A stretch of 16,641 nt of DNA from Bacteroidaceae bacterium (GTDB lineage: Bacteria > Bacteroidota > Bacteroidia > Bacteroidales > Bacteroidaceae): positions 1-16,641 of the forward strand of contig JAFYWE010000187.1 of NCBI GenBank assembly GCA_017558165.1, in the 5' to 3' direction. This document shows, one piece after another, positions 1 through 5,804 of this stretch (positions are counted from its first letter, which is position 1; the number at the start of each line of letters is the position of its first letter). Both the position numbers and the translations under genes were made by a program. Under the pieces are notes generated by a model. That model saw only the letters and a program-made list of their open reading frames with translations. It had not been told where the DNA came from and ran no database searches.

Positions 1-2
1 AG

Positions 3-95
3 GCTGCCAAGAAAGAGGAGGCTGTTGCCGAGGATGCTCCGGTAGCTGAGGAGAAGCCAAAGAGAAAGTGCGTACGCAAGCCAAAGGCTGAGTAA
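3..95 (+). CDS. C-terminal tail of a truncated gene (Lys/Glu/Ala-rich)
   Basis: An open frame enters from the left edge and ends at TAA (93-95). The 30 visible residues are low-complexity and charged: alternating Ala/Glu/Lys, then a basic stretch KPKRKCVRKPKAE at the very end. Extensions of this kind occur on several abundant nucleic-acid-binding or ribosomal proteins of Bacteroidota (for example S16 or L17), but nothing here identifies the parent protein. A strong intrinsic terminator lies 22 bp after the stop, so this is the last gene of its transcript. The reading frame is supported by composition and by the terminator position. The identity is unknown. Confidence 0.6.
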   Translation, partial: AAKKEEAVAEDAPVAEEKPKRKCVRKPKAE

Positions 96-116
96 GGTAC
101 GGTTATTATATTACGC

Positions 117-153
117 AAGTAGTGTAGCCGCAAAGTGGCTACACTACTTTTTT
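117..153 (+). terminator. Rho-independent terminator of the left-edge gene
   Basis: A perfect 13-bp stem (AAGTAGTGTAGCC at 117-129 with GGCTACACTACTT at 137-149) closes a 7-nt loop and runs into a T tract (148-153). It lies directly after the stop at 95 and would separate that gene from the accessory pair to the right. Confidence 0.93.
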
Positions 154-209
154 ATGCATTTCTTGAAAAATAATTGCCTTTTTTTGTAATGTTTTGCGTT
201 TTTAAACGT

Positions 210-248
210 CATGTATGTAGAAAGGCCTTTTTAAAAAGGGCATACATG
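210..248. repeat. Nested palindromes upstream of the secreted-protein gene
   Basis: Outer 8-bp arms CATGTATG (210-217) and CATACATG (241-248) enclose two overlapping perfect palindromes, AAAGGCCTTT (221-230) and CCTTTTTAAAAAGG (226-239). The CCTTT segment is shared, so the two inner pairings exclude each other. The structure ends 37 bp before the ATG at 286, in an AT-rich leader with no clear TAnnTTTG promoter. It could be an operator for a dimeric regulator, a transcript hairpin or a cruciform-prone site. The symmetry is directly visible, while the role is inference. Confidence 0.6.
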
Positions 249-285
249 TGAGTTTATTTATTTATTTATCGATTGCTTCAATATT

Positions 286-1044
286 ATGAGAAACAGGTTT
301 GGTATACTTCTTTTGTTGATGACGGTGTCTATGCACTGTCTGGTTTCGTCGGCTCAGGTCAATTCTATGGATTATCTTGGTATACAATTGAGGCTGACTG
401 AATCCCGAAACAGGAATAAGCCCCAAGGTGTCAGCAAGGGATTCAAGAATTTGTATAAAAAGCAATATGGCTTGAGTAAGGTACGCTTGCCTTTCAACTC
501 TTTCACAAGTATCTATCCGGGGCACAAGAACATCTTACTGCACAGGAATGACTATATAGGAAGCGTGGAGACTCCAATTGCCATGCTCTCTTCCGACAGC
601 GCATGCATTGCCTACATACATGTCTTGAGCCAATATGGCGAGGGGTGGGTGAACAACAATATCCAGGATGTAAAGTTGAATCTTGCGACGGATGTCATGT
701 GTAACAGGAATGATGTCAATTATTGGCAAGTGAAGATTAAGGAAGATGAAATCCAAAAGATATTTGATGAGAATATAAAGGTATATGAAGATGATGAATT
801 GACAGCGCAATGCCGGGCCGATTTCTTGCTGCTTTGCAATTTCCCCTTCAGAGAAAAAATCTGTACTTATGGTAAAGAGGGCTATGTCTCCATTCATGAG
901 GAGTATCCCCATTGCTGTACTCTGATAATATACAGGGATAAGCATATTCCAATCAAGATGCACCTGTTTGTCTCGGATGAGGGCTTTGACAGGATAGACG
1001 ATTATCTGTCTGATATATGCAAGTCCATAAGGTTCTATCGTTAG
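286..1044 (+). CDS. Secreted protein of unknown family
   Basis: A 252-residue protein with a classic N-terminal export signal: basic MRNR, a hydrophobic core rich in Leu, and a probable signal peptidase I site after Ala23 (VSSA before QV). There is no lipobox, so it should be soluble in the periplasm or outside the cell. The rest is mixed alpha/beta with no membrane segment. Eight cysteines lie in the mature part, including a CC pair near residue 209. The last ~40 residues (around CCTLIIYRDKHIPIKMHLF) loosely resemble the C-terminal part of small secreted proteins found beside DUF4419 genes in Bacteroidales, but I cannot name a family. The start is chosen because it gives a complete signal peptide. 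The DUF4419 gene follows 52 bp later on the same strand with no terminator between, so co-transcription is likely. The gene is more AT-rich than those further right. Confidence 0.85.
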   Translation: MRNRFGILLLLMTVSMHCLVSSAQVNSMDYLGIQLRLTESRNRNKPQGVSKGFKNLYKKQYGLSKVRLPFNSFTSIYPGHKNILLHRNDYIGSVETPIAMLSSDSACIAYIHVLSQYGEGWVNNNIQDVKLNLATDVMCNRNDVNYWQVKIKEDEIQKIFDENIKVYEDDELTAQCRADFLLLCNFPFREKICTYGKEGYVSIHEEYPHCCTLIIYRDKHIPIKMHLFVSDEGFDRIDDYLSDICKSIRFYR

Positions 1045-1096
1045 GAATATGGTTTGGATGTCATGTTAGTGGAAATGTTTCTTTAAGAGATTGTAT

Positions 1097-2485
1097 ATGA
1101 GAACTTATTTGTCTTTATTTTTAGTGATTGTCTTCAATTCCGTGTTTGCCCAGACCGGTAACCGTGTCTCTTTTGCATTGGAGGAACTGGATACTCCTGC
1201 CGAAATGTTAAGTACAAGTACAGTAGACAGGCTCTATGAGATTCTACTTTGTAAGGATTATGGAACGAATCTGCAGACTACAGAAGAGATTGCTTCCCGA
1301 TGCAGAATCATAGCGGACAGCTTCGGCGATGCACAGATTGTAAGCATGTACGGATATAATCCGTTCTTCTTTGGATTGTGTGAGGCTTATGCCCATCACA
1401 GGCCGGTCGTGCTGTCGCCCGATGTGGTCTGGGTACTGATAAGCCAGGGCTTCGCAAACCATATCAATAATAATAGCGAGTTGTATCGTGATCAGTTGGT
1501 GGGCTTTGATGGCAGAAAGGAACTGGTAATAAAGGTTTCTGACGGATTGGAGGATATGGACTGGTACAATGTCTTTGAATCGTTCTATTCCGGGCTTTCC
1601 AATGAAATGAAGGACAACCTGGCCGAAACGCTGTTATGTGATTTCTCTACATCTACCGATGTGGACAGGCTTGTATCGCAGGCAACCATCATGGAGGCCG
1701 TTAAATCTTACTATGAATTTATCGTCATCTATGCTGTATGCGGAATCCCGTCCATCACGCTTGAAGGAACGACTGCCGATTGGGAAAGAGTGAAGGAAAA
1801 GACCCTTGCGCTTGGAAAGTATGGTCTTGGCTGGTGGACAGACAAGCTTATGCCAATCCTTGATGAGTTCATTGCCGCTTCCAAGGGTAATGCGAATGTC
1901 GGGTTTTGGAAAGAGATGATTCATGTAAAGCAACCACTGGTGTGTGGTGACCCACGTGTGATTGATGGTTGGATAACTGATTTCTATCCATATGACCGTG
2001 ACGGCAAACGTATGGATGGTGGACCCATTACCGATACCGATAAATTACCGAGTGAAATATGTAAGGTGAGAATCCGCGCTGTGTGCGCTAAAGACGTTGA
2101 TTCTGTTACCGACGTTGAGGCGTGGGCCGGAATATTCGGACTGGAACAGAATGCGCAGGACTTTGCCATTAAGCCTGTTACGGGGTGGCTGGTCAGAGAG
2201 TTCGACAGCCCGGTCATCGAAAGGGATATGTTCGCCAGGGTCAACACACCTGATAGCTTCTATGGCATTAAGATTGCCGTGGACAGTGTTCCGCCTGTAC
2301 TCAAGGAGTTCAACCATATCTATAAGTTGGATATAACCTTCAAGAATGAGGCTTATATTCCTGAATGGATTGGTGAAATCAAGATAGACCGTCTTATATT
2401 GCGAGGGGATATTCCGGCTAAGGAGCGTAAGAAGGTGAAAGAATTGCATCCCCACGTAGTGTTCAATCCAAAAGGCTTCCTGTGA
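1097..2485 (+). CDS. Secreted DUF4419-family protein
   Basis: A 462-residue protein of the DUF4419 family, whose biochemical function is unknown. Residues 1-18 form a signal peptide cleaved near SVFA/QT, so the protein acts outside the cytoplasm. Family-like segments are NPFFFGLCEAYAHHRPVVLS (88-107), PDVVWVLISQGFANHINNN (108-126), GWWTDKLMPILDEF (245-258) with FW (270-271), and CGDPRVIDGWITDFYPYDRDG (283-303). The region from about 400 to 462 ends in a leucine-rich-like strand pattern (IPEWIGEIKIDRLILRG). An in-frame TTG at 1091 would add two residues, but the ATG at 1097 gives a standard signal peptide (MRTYLSLFLVIVF). It lies 52 bp after the secreted-protein gene and shares its lower GC content, suggesting a co-transferred pair. 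Transcription probably ends at the hairpin at 2627-2669. The family call is from memory of conserved motifs. Confidence 0.85.
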   Translation: MRTYLSLFLVIVFNSVFAQTGNRVSFALEELDTPAEMLSTSTVDRLYEILLCKDYGTNLQTTEEIASRCRIIADSFGDAQIVSMYGYNPFFFGLCEAYAHHRPVVLSPDVVWVLISQGFANHINNNSELYRDQLVGFDGRKELVIKVSDGLEDMDWYNVFESFYSGLSNEMKDNLAETLLCDFSTSTDVDRLVSQATIMEAVKSYYEFIVIYAVCGIPSITLEGTTADWERVKEKTLALGKYGLGWWTDKLMPILDEFIAASKGNANVGFWKEMIHVKQPLVCGDPRVIDGWITDFYPYDRDGKRMDGGPITDTDKLPSEICKVRIRAVCAKDVDSVTDVEAWAGIFGLEQNAQDFAIKPVTGWLVREFDSPVIERDMFARVNTPDSFYGIKIAVDSVPPVLKEFNHIYKLDITFKNEAYIPEWIGEIKIDRLILRGDIPAKERKKVKELHPHVVFNPKGFL

Positions 2486-2496
2486 TTATTCAAGGT

Positions 2497-2594
2497 AACA
2501 ATATAGCAGTTGCCCCCAAACTCGAACTGAACTTTCGTCGCTTTGCTCTGCAAATGTAGAATGACATACTCGTTGGGTCAACTGCTATATTGTT
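2497..2594. repeat. 98-bp element with 20-bp terminal inverted repeats (MITE-like or structured 3' UTR)
   Basis: The arm at 2497-2516 begins AACAATATAGCAGTTG. Its reverse complement occurs at 2575-2594 (CAACTGCTATATTGTT at 2579-2594). The first 16 bp are identical and 19 of 20 match overall. The 58-bp centre contains a smaller symmetric motif, TTTGC-TCT-GCAAA. No gene fits here and no clear target-site duplication is visible at the edges. The layout resembles a small non-autonomous mobile element, or a long-range hairpin at the 3' end of the DUF4419 transcript. It sits 12 bp after that gene's stop. Confidence 0.6.
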
Positions 2595-2626
2595 GCTAAA
2601 ATAAAAGCAACGACATAGCATAGACG

Positions 2627-2669
2627 AATACACTCCTGAAAGGTCACGACCTTTCAGGAGTGTATTTTA
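2627..2669 (+). terminator. Strong hairpin terminator between convergent genes
   Basis: A perfect 18-bp stem pairs AATACACTCCTGAAAGGT (2627-2644) with 2649-2666 around a 4-nt loop CACG, followed by TTTTATT on the + strand. It lies between the + strand DUF4419 gene and the - strand biotin carrier gene (stop at 2687). The T tract favours the + direction. The same stem would form in the - strand transcript, where the downstream run is less T-rich, so it may serve both. Confidence 0.9.
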
Positions 2670-2686
2670 TTGTTGGGTTATGTCTG

Positions 2687-3118
2687 TTATTCCAATACAA
2701 TGAGTGCTGCGCCGTCGGCAACGGTGTCGCCCTTCGCAACCTGGATGGCAACTACCTTACCGTCGCGGTCGGCATTGATGTTGTTCTCCATCTTCATGGC
2801 CTCAAGTACTACAACTGTATCGCCCTTCTTTACAGTGTCGCCCACATTCACCTTTACGTCGATGATTACGCCTGGCAACGGGGTCTTGATGGCGTTGCCG
2901 CTTACAGGTGCTGCCGCTGGTGCAGGTGCTGCCGCAGTAGCGGGAGCAGGCTTTGCTGCTACTGGCTGTACCTTGACTACGGGTTTCTCCTCAACGGGCT
3001 TCTCCCACTCCACGGTGTACTCTGTGCCGTTGACTGTTACCTTTGCTGTTGTCTCGCCTACCTCGTTGATGGCAACCTCGTACTTGTTGCCGTCGATTGT
3101 ATATTTATATTCCTTCAT
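2687..3118 (-). CDS. mmdC: Biotin carboxyl carrier subunit of a methylmalonyl/propionyl-CoA biotin enzyme
   Basis: A 143-residue biotinyl carrier protein. Residues 1-40 form a small beta-rich N-terminal region, 41-73 a flexible Pro/Ala linker, and 74-143 the biotinyl domain with the biotinylation motif EAMKM (106-110), Lys109 being the acceptor. Linker and length match carrier subunits of decarboxylases such as MmdC of Veillonella or the biotin subunit of transcarboxylase. It would carry CO2 as carboxybiotin to or from the carboxyltransferase encoded upstream. The ATG is only 4 bp after the stop of the 49-residue gene, so the two are translationally close. It is the last gene of the - strand operon and ends opposite the shared hairpin. 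The carrier role is certain from the motif. The exact enzyme (decarboxylase, carboxylase or transcarboxylase) is inferred from context, and the symbol is given on that basis. Confidence 0.95.
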   Translation of the reverse strand: MKEYKYTIDGNKYEVAINEVGETTAKVTVNGTEYTVEWEKPVEEKPVVKVQPVAAKPAPATAAAPAPAAAPVSGNAIKTPLPGVIIDVKVNVGDTVKKGDTVVVLEAMKMENNINADRDGKVVAIQVAKGDTVADGAALIVLE

Positions 3119-3122
3119 AGCT

Positions 3123-3272
3123 TTACTTGTTTAGGTTATTCCAATGCTTGTTCACGTATGTTATTGTCAGCACGCCACTCTCGTTGTCGTGCACGTTGTC
3201 GCCCATATAAGCTGCAAGAGCCATTGAGATGGCCGCGACGGTTGCACCGTCAATCTTCTTGTTCTCTTCCAT
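3123..3272 (-). CDS. 49-residue MmdE-like small subunit
   Basis: A short gene in the gap between the carboxyltransferase and the biotin carrier: ATG at 3272, TAA at 3123-3125, 49 residues. The protein begins MEENKKIDG and contains TVAAISMALAAYMGD, which resembles the cytoplasmic C-terminal segment of OadG/MmdD gamma/delta subunits (typically VAAISAAIAAY). It lacks their N-terminal membrane helix. Veillonella methylmalonyl-CoA decarboxylase has a small epsilon subunit, MmdE (about 55 residues), similar to the C-terminal part of MmdD and thought to help hold the complex together. Size, motif and gene position match that. It starts 12 bp after the carboxyltransferase stop and ends 4 bp before the biotin carrier start, a tight operon. 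Likely role: docking or stabilising the carboxyltransferase with its partners. The homology is by eye from about 15 residues, so the assignment is moderately secure, while the reading frame is well supported by spacing. Confidence 0.8.
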   Translation of the reverse strand: MEENKKIDGATVAAISMALAAYMGDNVHDNESGVLTITYVNKHWNNLNK

Positions 3273-3284
3273 AATTCTGTTGTT

Positions 3285-4838
3285 TTATAGAGGAATGTTT
3301 CCGTGTTTCTTTCTGGGAAGCTCCTGACGCTTGCTCTCGAGCTGTGCAAGGGCACGTATCACGCGGAAGCGTGTGTTGCGTGGCTCGATGACGTCATCGA
3401 TGTAGCCATATTTTGCCGCCTGGTATGGGTTGGCGAACAGACGGTTATACTCGGCCTCCTTCTCGGCGATGAATGCCTTGGGATCCTCGGCCTCCTTGGC
3501 CTCCTTGGCATAGAGCACCTCTGCGGCACCTGCAGCGCCCATAACGGCAATCTCGGCACTTGGCCAAGCGTAGTTGAGGTCGGCGCGCAGCTGCTTGCAG
3601 GCCATAACGATGTGTGAACCGCCGTATGACTTGCGCAGTGTCACCGTTACCTTGGGCACGGTAGCCTCACCGTAGGCATAGAGCAGCTTGGCTCCGTGCA
3701 TGATTACGGCGTTGTACTCCTGCGCTGTGCCTGGGAGGAATCCCGGTACGTCGACAAGTGTCACCAATGGAATGTTGAATGCATCGCAAAAACGTACGAA
3801 GCGTGCACCCTTGCGTGATGAGTTGCAGTCGAGCACTCCTGCGTACTTGCATGGCTGGTTGGCTACGATACCAACCGATTTGCCGTTCATGCGTGCGAAG
3901 CCCACTATGATGTTCTGCGCGTAGTCGCGGTGTACCTCAAGGAACTCGCCGTTGTCGACAATCTCGGCAATCACGCGGTACATGTCATACGCCTGGTTGG
4001 GGTTGTCGGGGATTATGGTGTTTAGTATGTCGCTTGTACGGTTGACAGGGTCGGTGCATGGAACCTCGGGCACGCTCTCCATGTTGTTCTGTGGAATGTA
4101 GCTCATGAGCTTGCGAATGAGTGCAAGGCCCTCCTCCTCGGTCTGTGCGGTGAAATGTGTGACACCCGACTTGCTCGCGTGTACGCTTGCACCGCCGAGC
4201 TCCTCTTGTGTCACGACCTCGCCAAGCACGGTCTTCACTACCTTAGGGCCAGTGAGGAACATGTATGCCGTACCCTCCATCATGATGGTGAAGTCGGTAA
4301 GGGCAGGGGAGTACACGGCACCGCCGGCGCATGGGCCGAAGATACCTGAAATCTGTGGAATAACACCCGATGCCATGATGTTGCGCTGGAAAATCTCGGC
4401 ATATCCGGCAAGGGCGTTGATGCCCTCCTGGATGCGTGCGCCACCGCTGTCATTGATGCCGATGAGTGGGGCACCAACCTTCATGGCCATATCCATTACC
4501 TTGCATATCTTCTGTGCCATTGTCTCGGACAATGAATCGCCGGTCACAGTAAAGTCCTGTGCAAAGACATACACCAGGCGGCCGTCGATGGTACCGCTAC
4601 CTACAACTACACCGTCGCCAAGGTACTGCTTCTTCTCCTGGCCGAAGTTGGTGCATCTGTGGGTAACGAACATGTCCATCTCCTCGAAGCTGCCTTTGTC
4701 AAGCAGCATATCTATACGCTCGCGTGCAGTGTACTTGCCACGCTCGTGCTGTTTCTCAATAGCTTTTTCTCCGCCTCCCAGACGTGCTTTCTCACGCAGG
4801 GCGACCAGCTCTTTGATCTTTTCAAATTGCTTGCTCAT
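3285..4838 (-). CDS. mmdA: Methylmalonyl-CoA decarboxylase / propionyl-CoA carboxylase carboxyltransferase subunit
   Basis: A 517-residue, full-length member of the acyl-CoA carboxyltransferase family. It moves CO2 between the acyl-CoA (methylmalonyl-CoA/propionyl-CoA) and carboxybiotin. It has the two crotonase-fold halves: the N half with SGGARIQEG (131-139) and FGPCAGGAVYSPALTDF (167-183), which form CoA-binding and oxyanion sites, and the C half with VDVPGFLPGT (362-371) and RKSYGGSHIVMACKQLRAD (402-420) leading into NYAWPSAEIAVMGAAGA. These motifs fit the MmdA/PCCB branch rather than acetyl-CoA carboxylase. It is followed after 12 bp by the small MmdE-like gene and then the biotin carrier, and preceded by the epimerase gene across a repeat-bearing 233-bp gap. 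With no biotin carboxylase or membrane pump subunit beside it, the direction of the reaction is not settled. Succinate-to-propionate fermentation makes decarboxylation or transcarboxylation the likelier use. Confidence 0.95.
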   Translation of the reverse strand: MSKQFEKIKELVALREKARLGGGEKAIEKQHERGKYTARERIDMLLDKGSFEEMDMFVTHRCTNFGQEKKQYLGDGVVVGSGTIDGRLVYVFAQDFTVTGDSLSETMAQKICKVMDMAMKVGAPLIGINDSGGARIQEGINALAGYAEIFQRNIMASGVIPQISGIFGPCAGGAVYSPALTDFTIMMEGTAYMFLTGPKVVKTVLGEVVTQEELGGASVHASKSGVTHFTAQTEEEGLALIRKLMSYIPQNNMESVPEVPCTDPVNRTSDILNTIIPDNPNQAYDMYRVIAEIVDNGEFLEVHRDYAQNIIVGFARMNGKSVGIVANQPCKYAGVLDCNSSRKGARFVRFCDAFNIPLVTLVDVPGFLPGTAQEYNAVIMHGAKLLYAYGEATVPKVTVTLRKSYGGSHIVMACKQLRADLNYAWPSAEIAVMGAAGAAEVLYAKEAKEAEDPKAFIAEKEAEYNRLFANPYQAAKYGYIDDVIEPRNTRFRVIRALAQLESKRQELPRKKHGNIPL

Positions 4839-4918
4839 AATATCAGTTTTTGTGTATTACGGAATTTCTTTAGTAATAATATAGATGTTGACCCGCGACT
4901 TGGGAAACTTTATATTGG

Positions 4919-5023
4919 TGTCATATCGAACGAACCAACGGTCGACGCCCGAAAGGGCTAAAGTCAACGCGAGATATCCCGTATGTCGTTTCTGAGATCC
5001 CTCACGCAAGGTTCGGGATGACA
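4919..5023. repeat. Dispersed-type intergenic repeat with TGTCAT ends
   Basis: The element starts TGTCATATCGA (4919-4929) and ends TCGGGATGACA (5013-5023), imperfect terminal inverted repeats (9 of 11). Inside are a GCCC-GAAA-GGGC hairpin with a GNRA-like loop (4947-4958) and, on the - strand, a CATCCCGAAC...GAGGGATCTC arm. This layout matches a class of non-coding repeats scattered between genes in Bacteroidota chromosomes (TGTCATtCCGA...GGAATCTC...TCGAAATGACA). It occupies most of the 233-bp gap between the epimerase and carboxyltransferase genes, which holds no plausible gene. Recurrence elsewhere in the genome cannot be seen from this window. Confidence 0.6.
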
Positions 5024-5071
5024 GACATCGGTGGGGCAATGCTATATCATCTCCATTTCTTTTTCTTGTGG

Positions 5072-5476
5072 CTACTCCTCGCAGAGCTCGGTGAGTACGC
5101 CCTTTGTCGATTTGGGGTGCAGGAATGCTATCTGCAATCCCTCGGCGCCAGCGCGTGGTGCCTTGTCAATGGTGCGTATCTCCTTCTGCTCGCACTCGGC
5201 AAGGGCATTGGCAACTCCGTCCTCTACCTTGTAGGCAATGTGGTGTATGCCTTCGCCACGGTTCTCAATGAACTTGGCGATGGTGCTGTCGGGCGATGTG
5301 GCCTCGAGCAATTCAAGCTTTGTCTCTCCAACCCTGAGGAATGCGGTGCGTACCTTCTGGTCCTCAACGGTCTCGATGTTGTAACACTCGAATCCCAGTA
5401 CCTGCTCATAATAAGGAAGGGACTCCTCAATGCTCTTTACAGCAATGCCCAGATGTTCTATTCTTGAAATTTTCAT
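5072..5476 (-). CDS. mce: Methylmalonyl-CoA epimerase
   Basis: A 134-residue protein of the vicinal oxygen chelate (glyoxalase) fold, made of two beta-alpha-beta-beta-beta modules. It interconverts (R)- and (S)-methylmalonyl-CoA, linking B12-dependent methylmalonyl-CoA mutase to the decarboxylase or carboxylase encoded next door. Metal-ligand positions typical of the family are visible: His8 in IEHLGIAV, the His78/His79 pair in GIHHIAYKV, and Glu130 in GVLTELCEE. The KLELLE strand (53-58) is also characteristic. Length matches bacterial epimerases. The gene is first in the - strand cluster. A matching -7 element (TATCTTTG) lies about 85 bp upstream. Downstream, the carboxyltransferase gene follows across a repeat-containing gap, so it may be co-transcribed through the repeat or have its own promoter there. 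Confidence 0.95.
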   Translation of the reverse strand: MKISRIEHLGIAVKSIEESLPYYEQVLGFECYNIETVEDQKVRTAFLRVGETKLELLEATSPDSTIAKFIENRGEGIHHIAYKVEDGVANALAECEQKEIRTIDKAPRAGAEGLQIAFLHPKSTKGVLTELCEE

Positions 5477-5560
5477 AGTCCTTGATGAATAATGAAAAAT
5501 GTCACTCTTTAATTGCTTCTCATGGCTACAGCGTGCCTATGCTGGGCACACTTGCAAATG

Positions 5561-5568
5561 CAAAGATA
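5561..5568 (-). promoter_or_regulatory. -7 promoter element for mce
   Basis: On the - strand the bases read TATCTTTG, a perfect match to the Bacteroidota sigma-ABfr -7 element TAnnTTTG. No convincing -33 TTG is seen at the usual spacing. Transcription would start near 5554, giving a leader of about 78 nt that begins with a small hairpin. Confidence 0.7.
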
Positions 5569-5744
5569 GCCAATAAAAACAATTGGCATCATTTTTTTGT
5601 ATTTTTTTACACCAATGGCAGAAATGGTTTCGTGTCAGGTTTTTTTAACCTCAAGTAATTATAACTTTTGTCCTTTTTTGTCTTATTTTTGTGTAAAACT
5701 AAAACAATTTTAGCATTTGTGCCGCTTATCTCTGAGGATTTCAC

Positions 5745-5752
5745 TATCTTCG
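5745..5752 (+). promoter_or_regulatory. -7 promoter element for the acyl-CoA synthetase gene
   Basis: The bases read TATCTTCG, one mismatch from the Bacteroidota -7 consensus TAnnTTTG. A TTTG lies further upstream (5716-5719) but at longer than usual spacing. The predicted transcript start near 5759 leaves a leader of about 45 nt before the ATG at 5805. Confidence 0.55.
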
Positions 5753-5804
5753 CGGCAGAAAATCCAGACAGGCCATGGCCTTGTCAATATAAAACACGAA
5801 AGTT

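Larger units (their letters stand above)
5477..5804. other. Divergent intergenic region between mce and the acyl-CoA synthetase gene
   Basis: This 328-bp AT-rich stretch holds no gene that I can support. It contains a promoter -7 element for each divergent gene (5561-5568 on the - strand and 5745-5752 on the + strand). A small hairpin, GTGCC-TATGCTG-GGCAC (5533-5549), would lie at the very 5' end of the mce transcript. Between the promoters, long A/T runs (for example T tracts near 5591-5610 and 5640-5690) suggest a bent or regulatory region, but no known operator is recognised. Confidence 0.7.

Noticed and set aside
174..196. Promoter for the 286-1044 gene in the T-rich leader
   Set aside because: No TAnnTTTG at any sensible spacing. 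The sequence is too T-rich to call with confidence.
1091..1096. TTG start for the DUF4419 gene
   Set aside because: The ATG at 1097 is two codons later and gives a normal signal peptide.
2660..3274. Long + strand open frames over the biotin carrier and small-subunit genes
   Set aside because: They are antisense shadows. The protein is Cys/Leu/Tyr-biased without a recognisable fold, and the - strand genes carry clear motifs.
4105..4884. A 259-codon + strand open frame over mmdA
   Set aside because: It is antisense to a highly conserved carboxyltransferase and has Ser/Pro/Arg-rich shadow composition.
4857..5039. A 60-codon - strand open frame in the mce-mmdA gap
   Set aside because: It is a translation through the non-coding repeat at 4919-5023 with no protein-like pattern.
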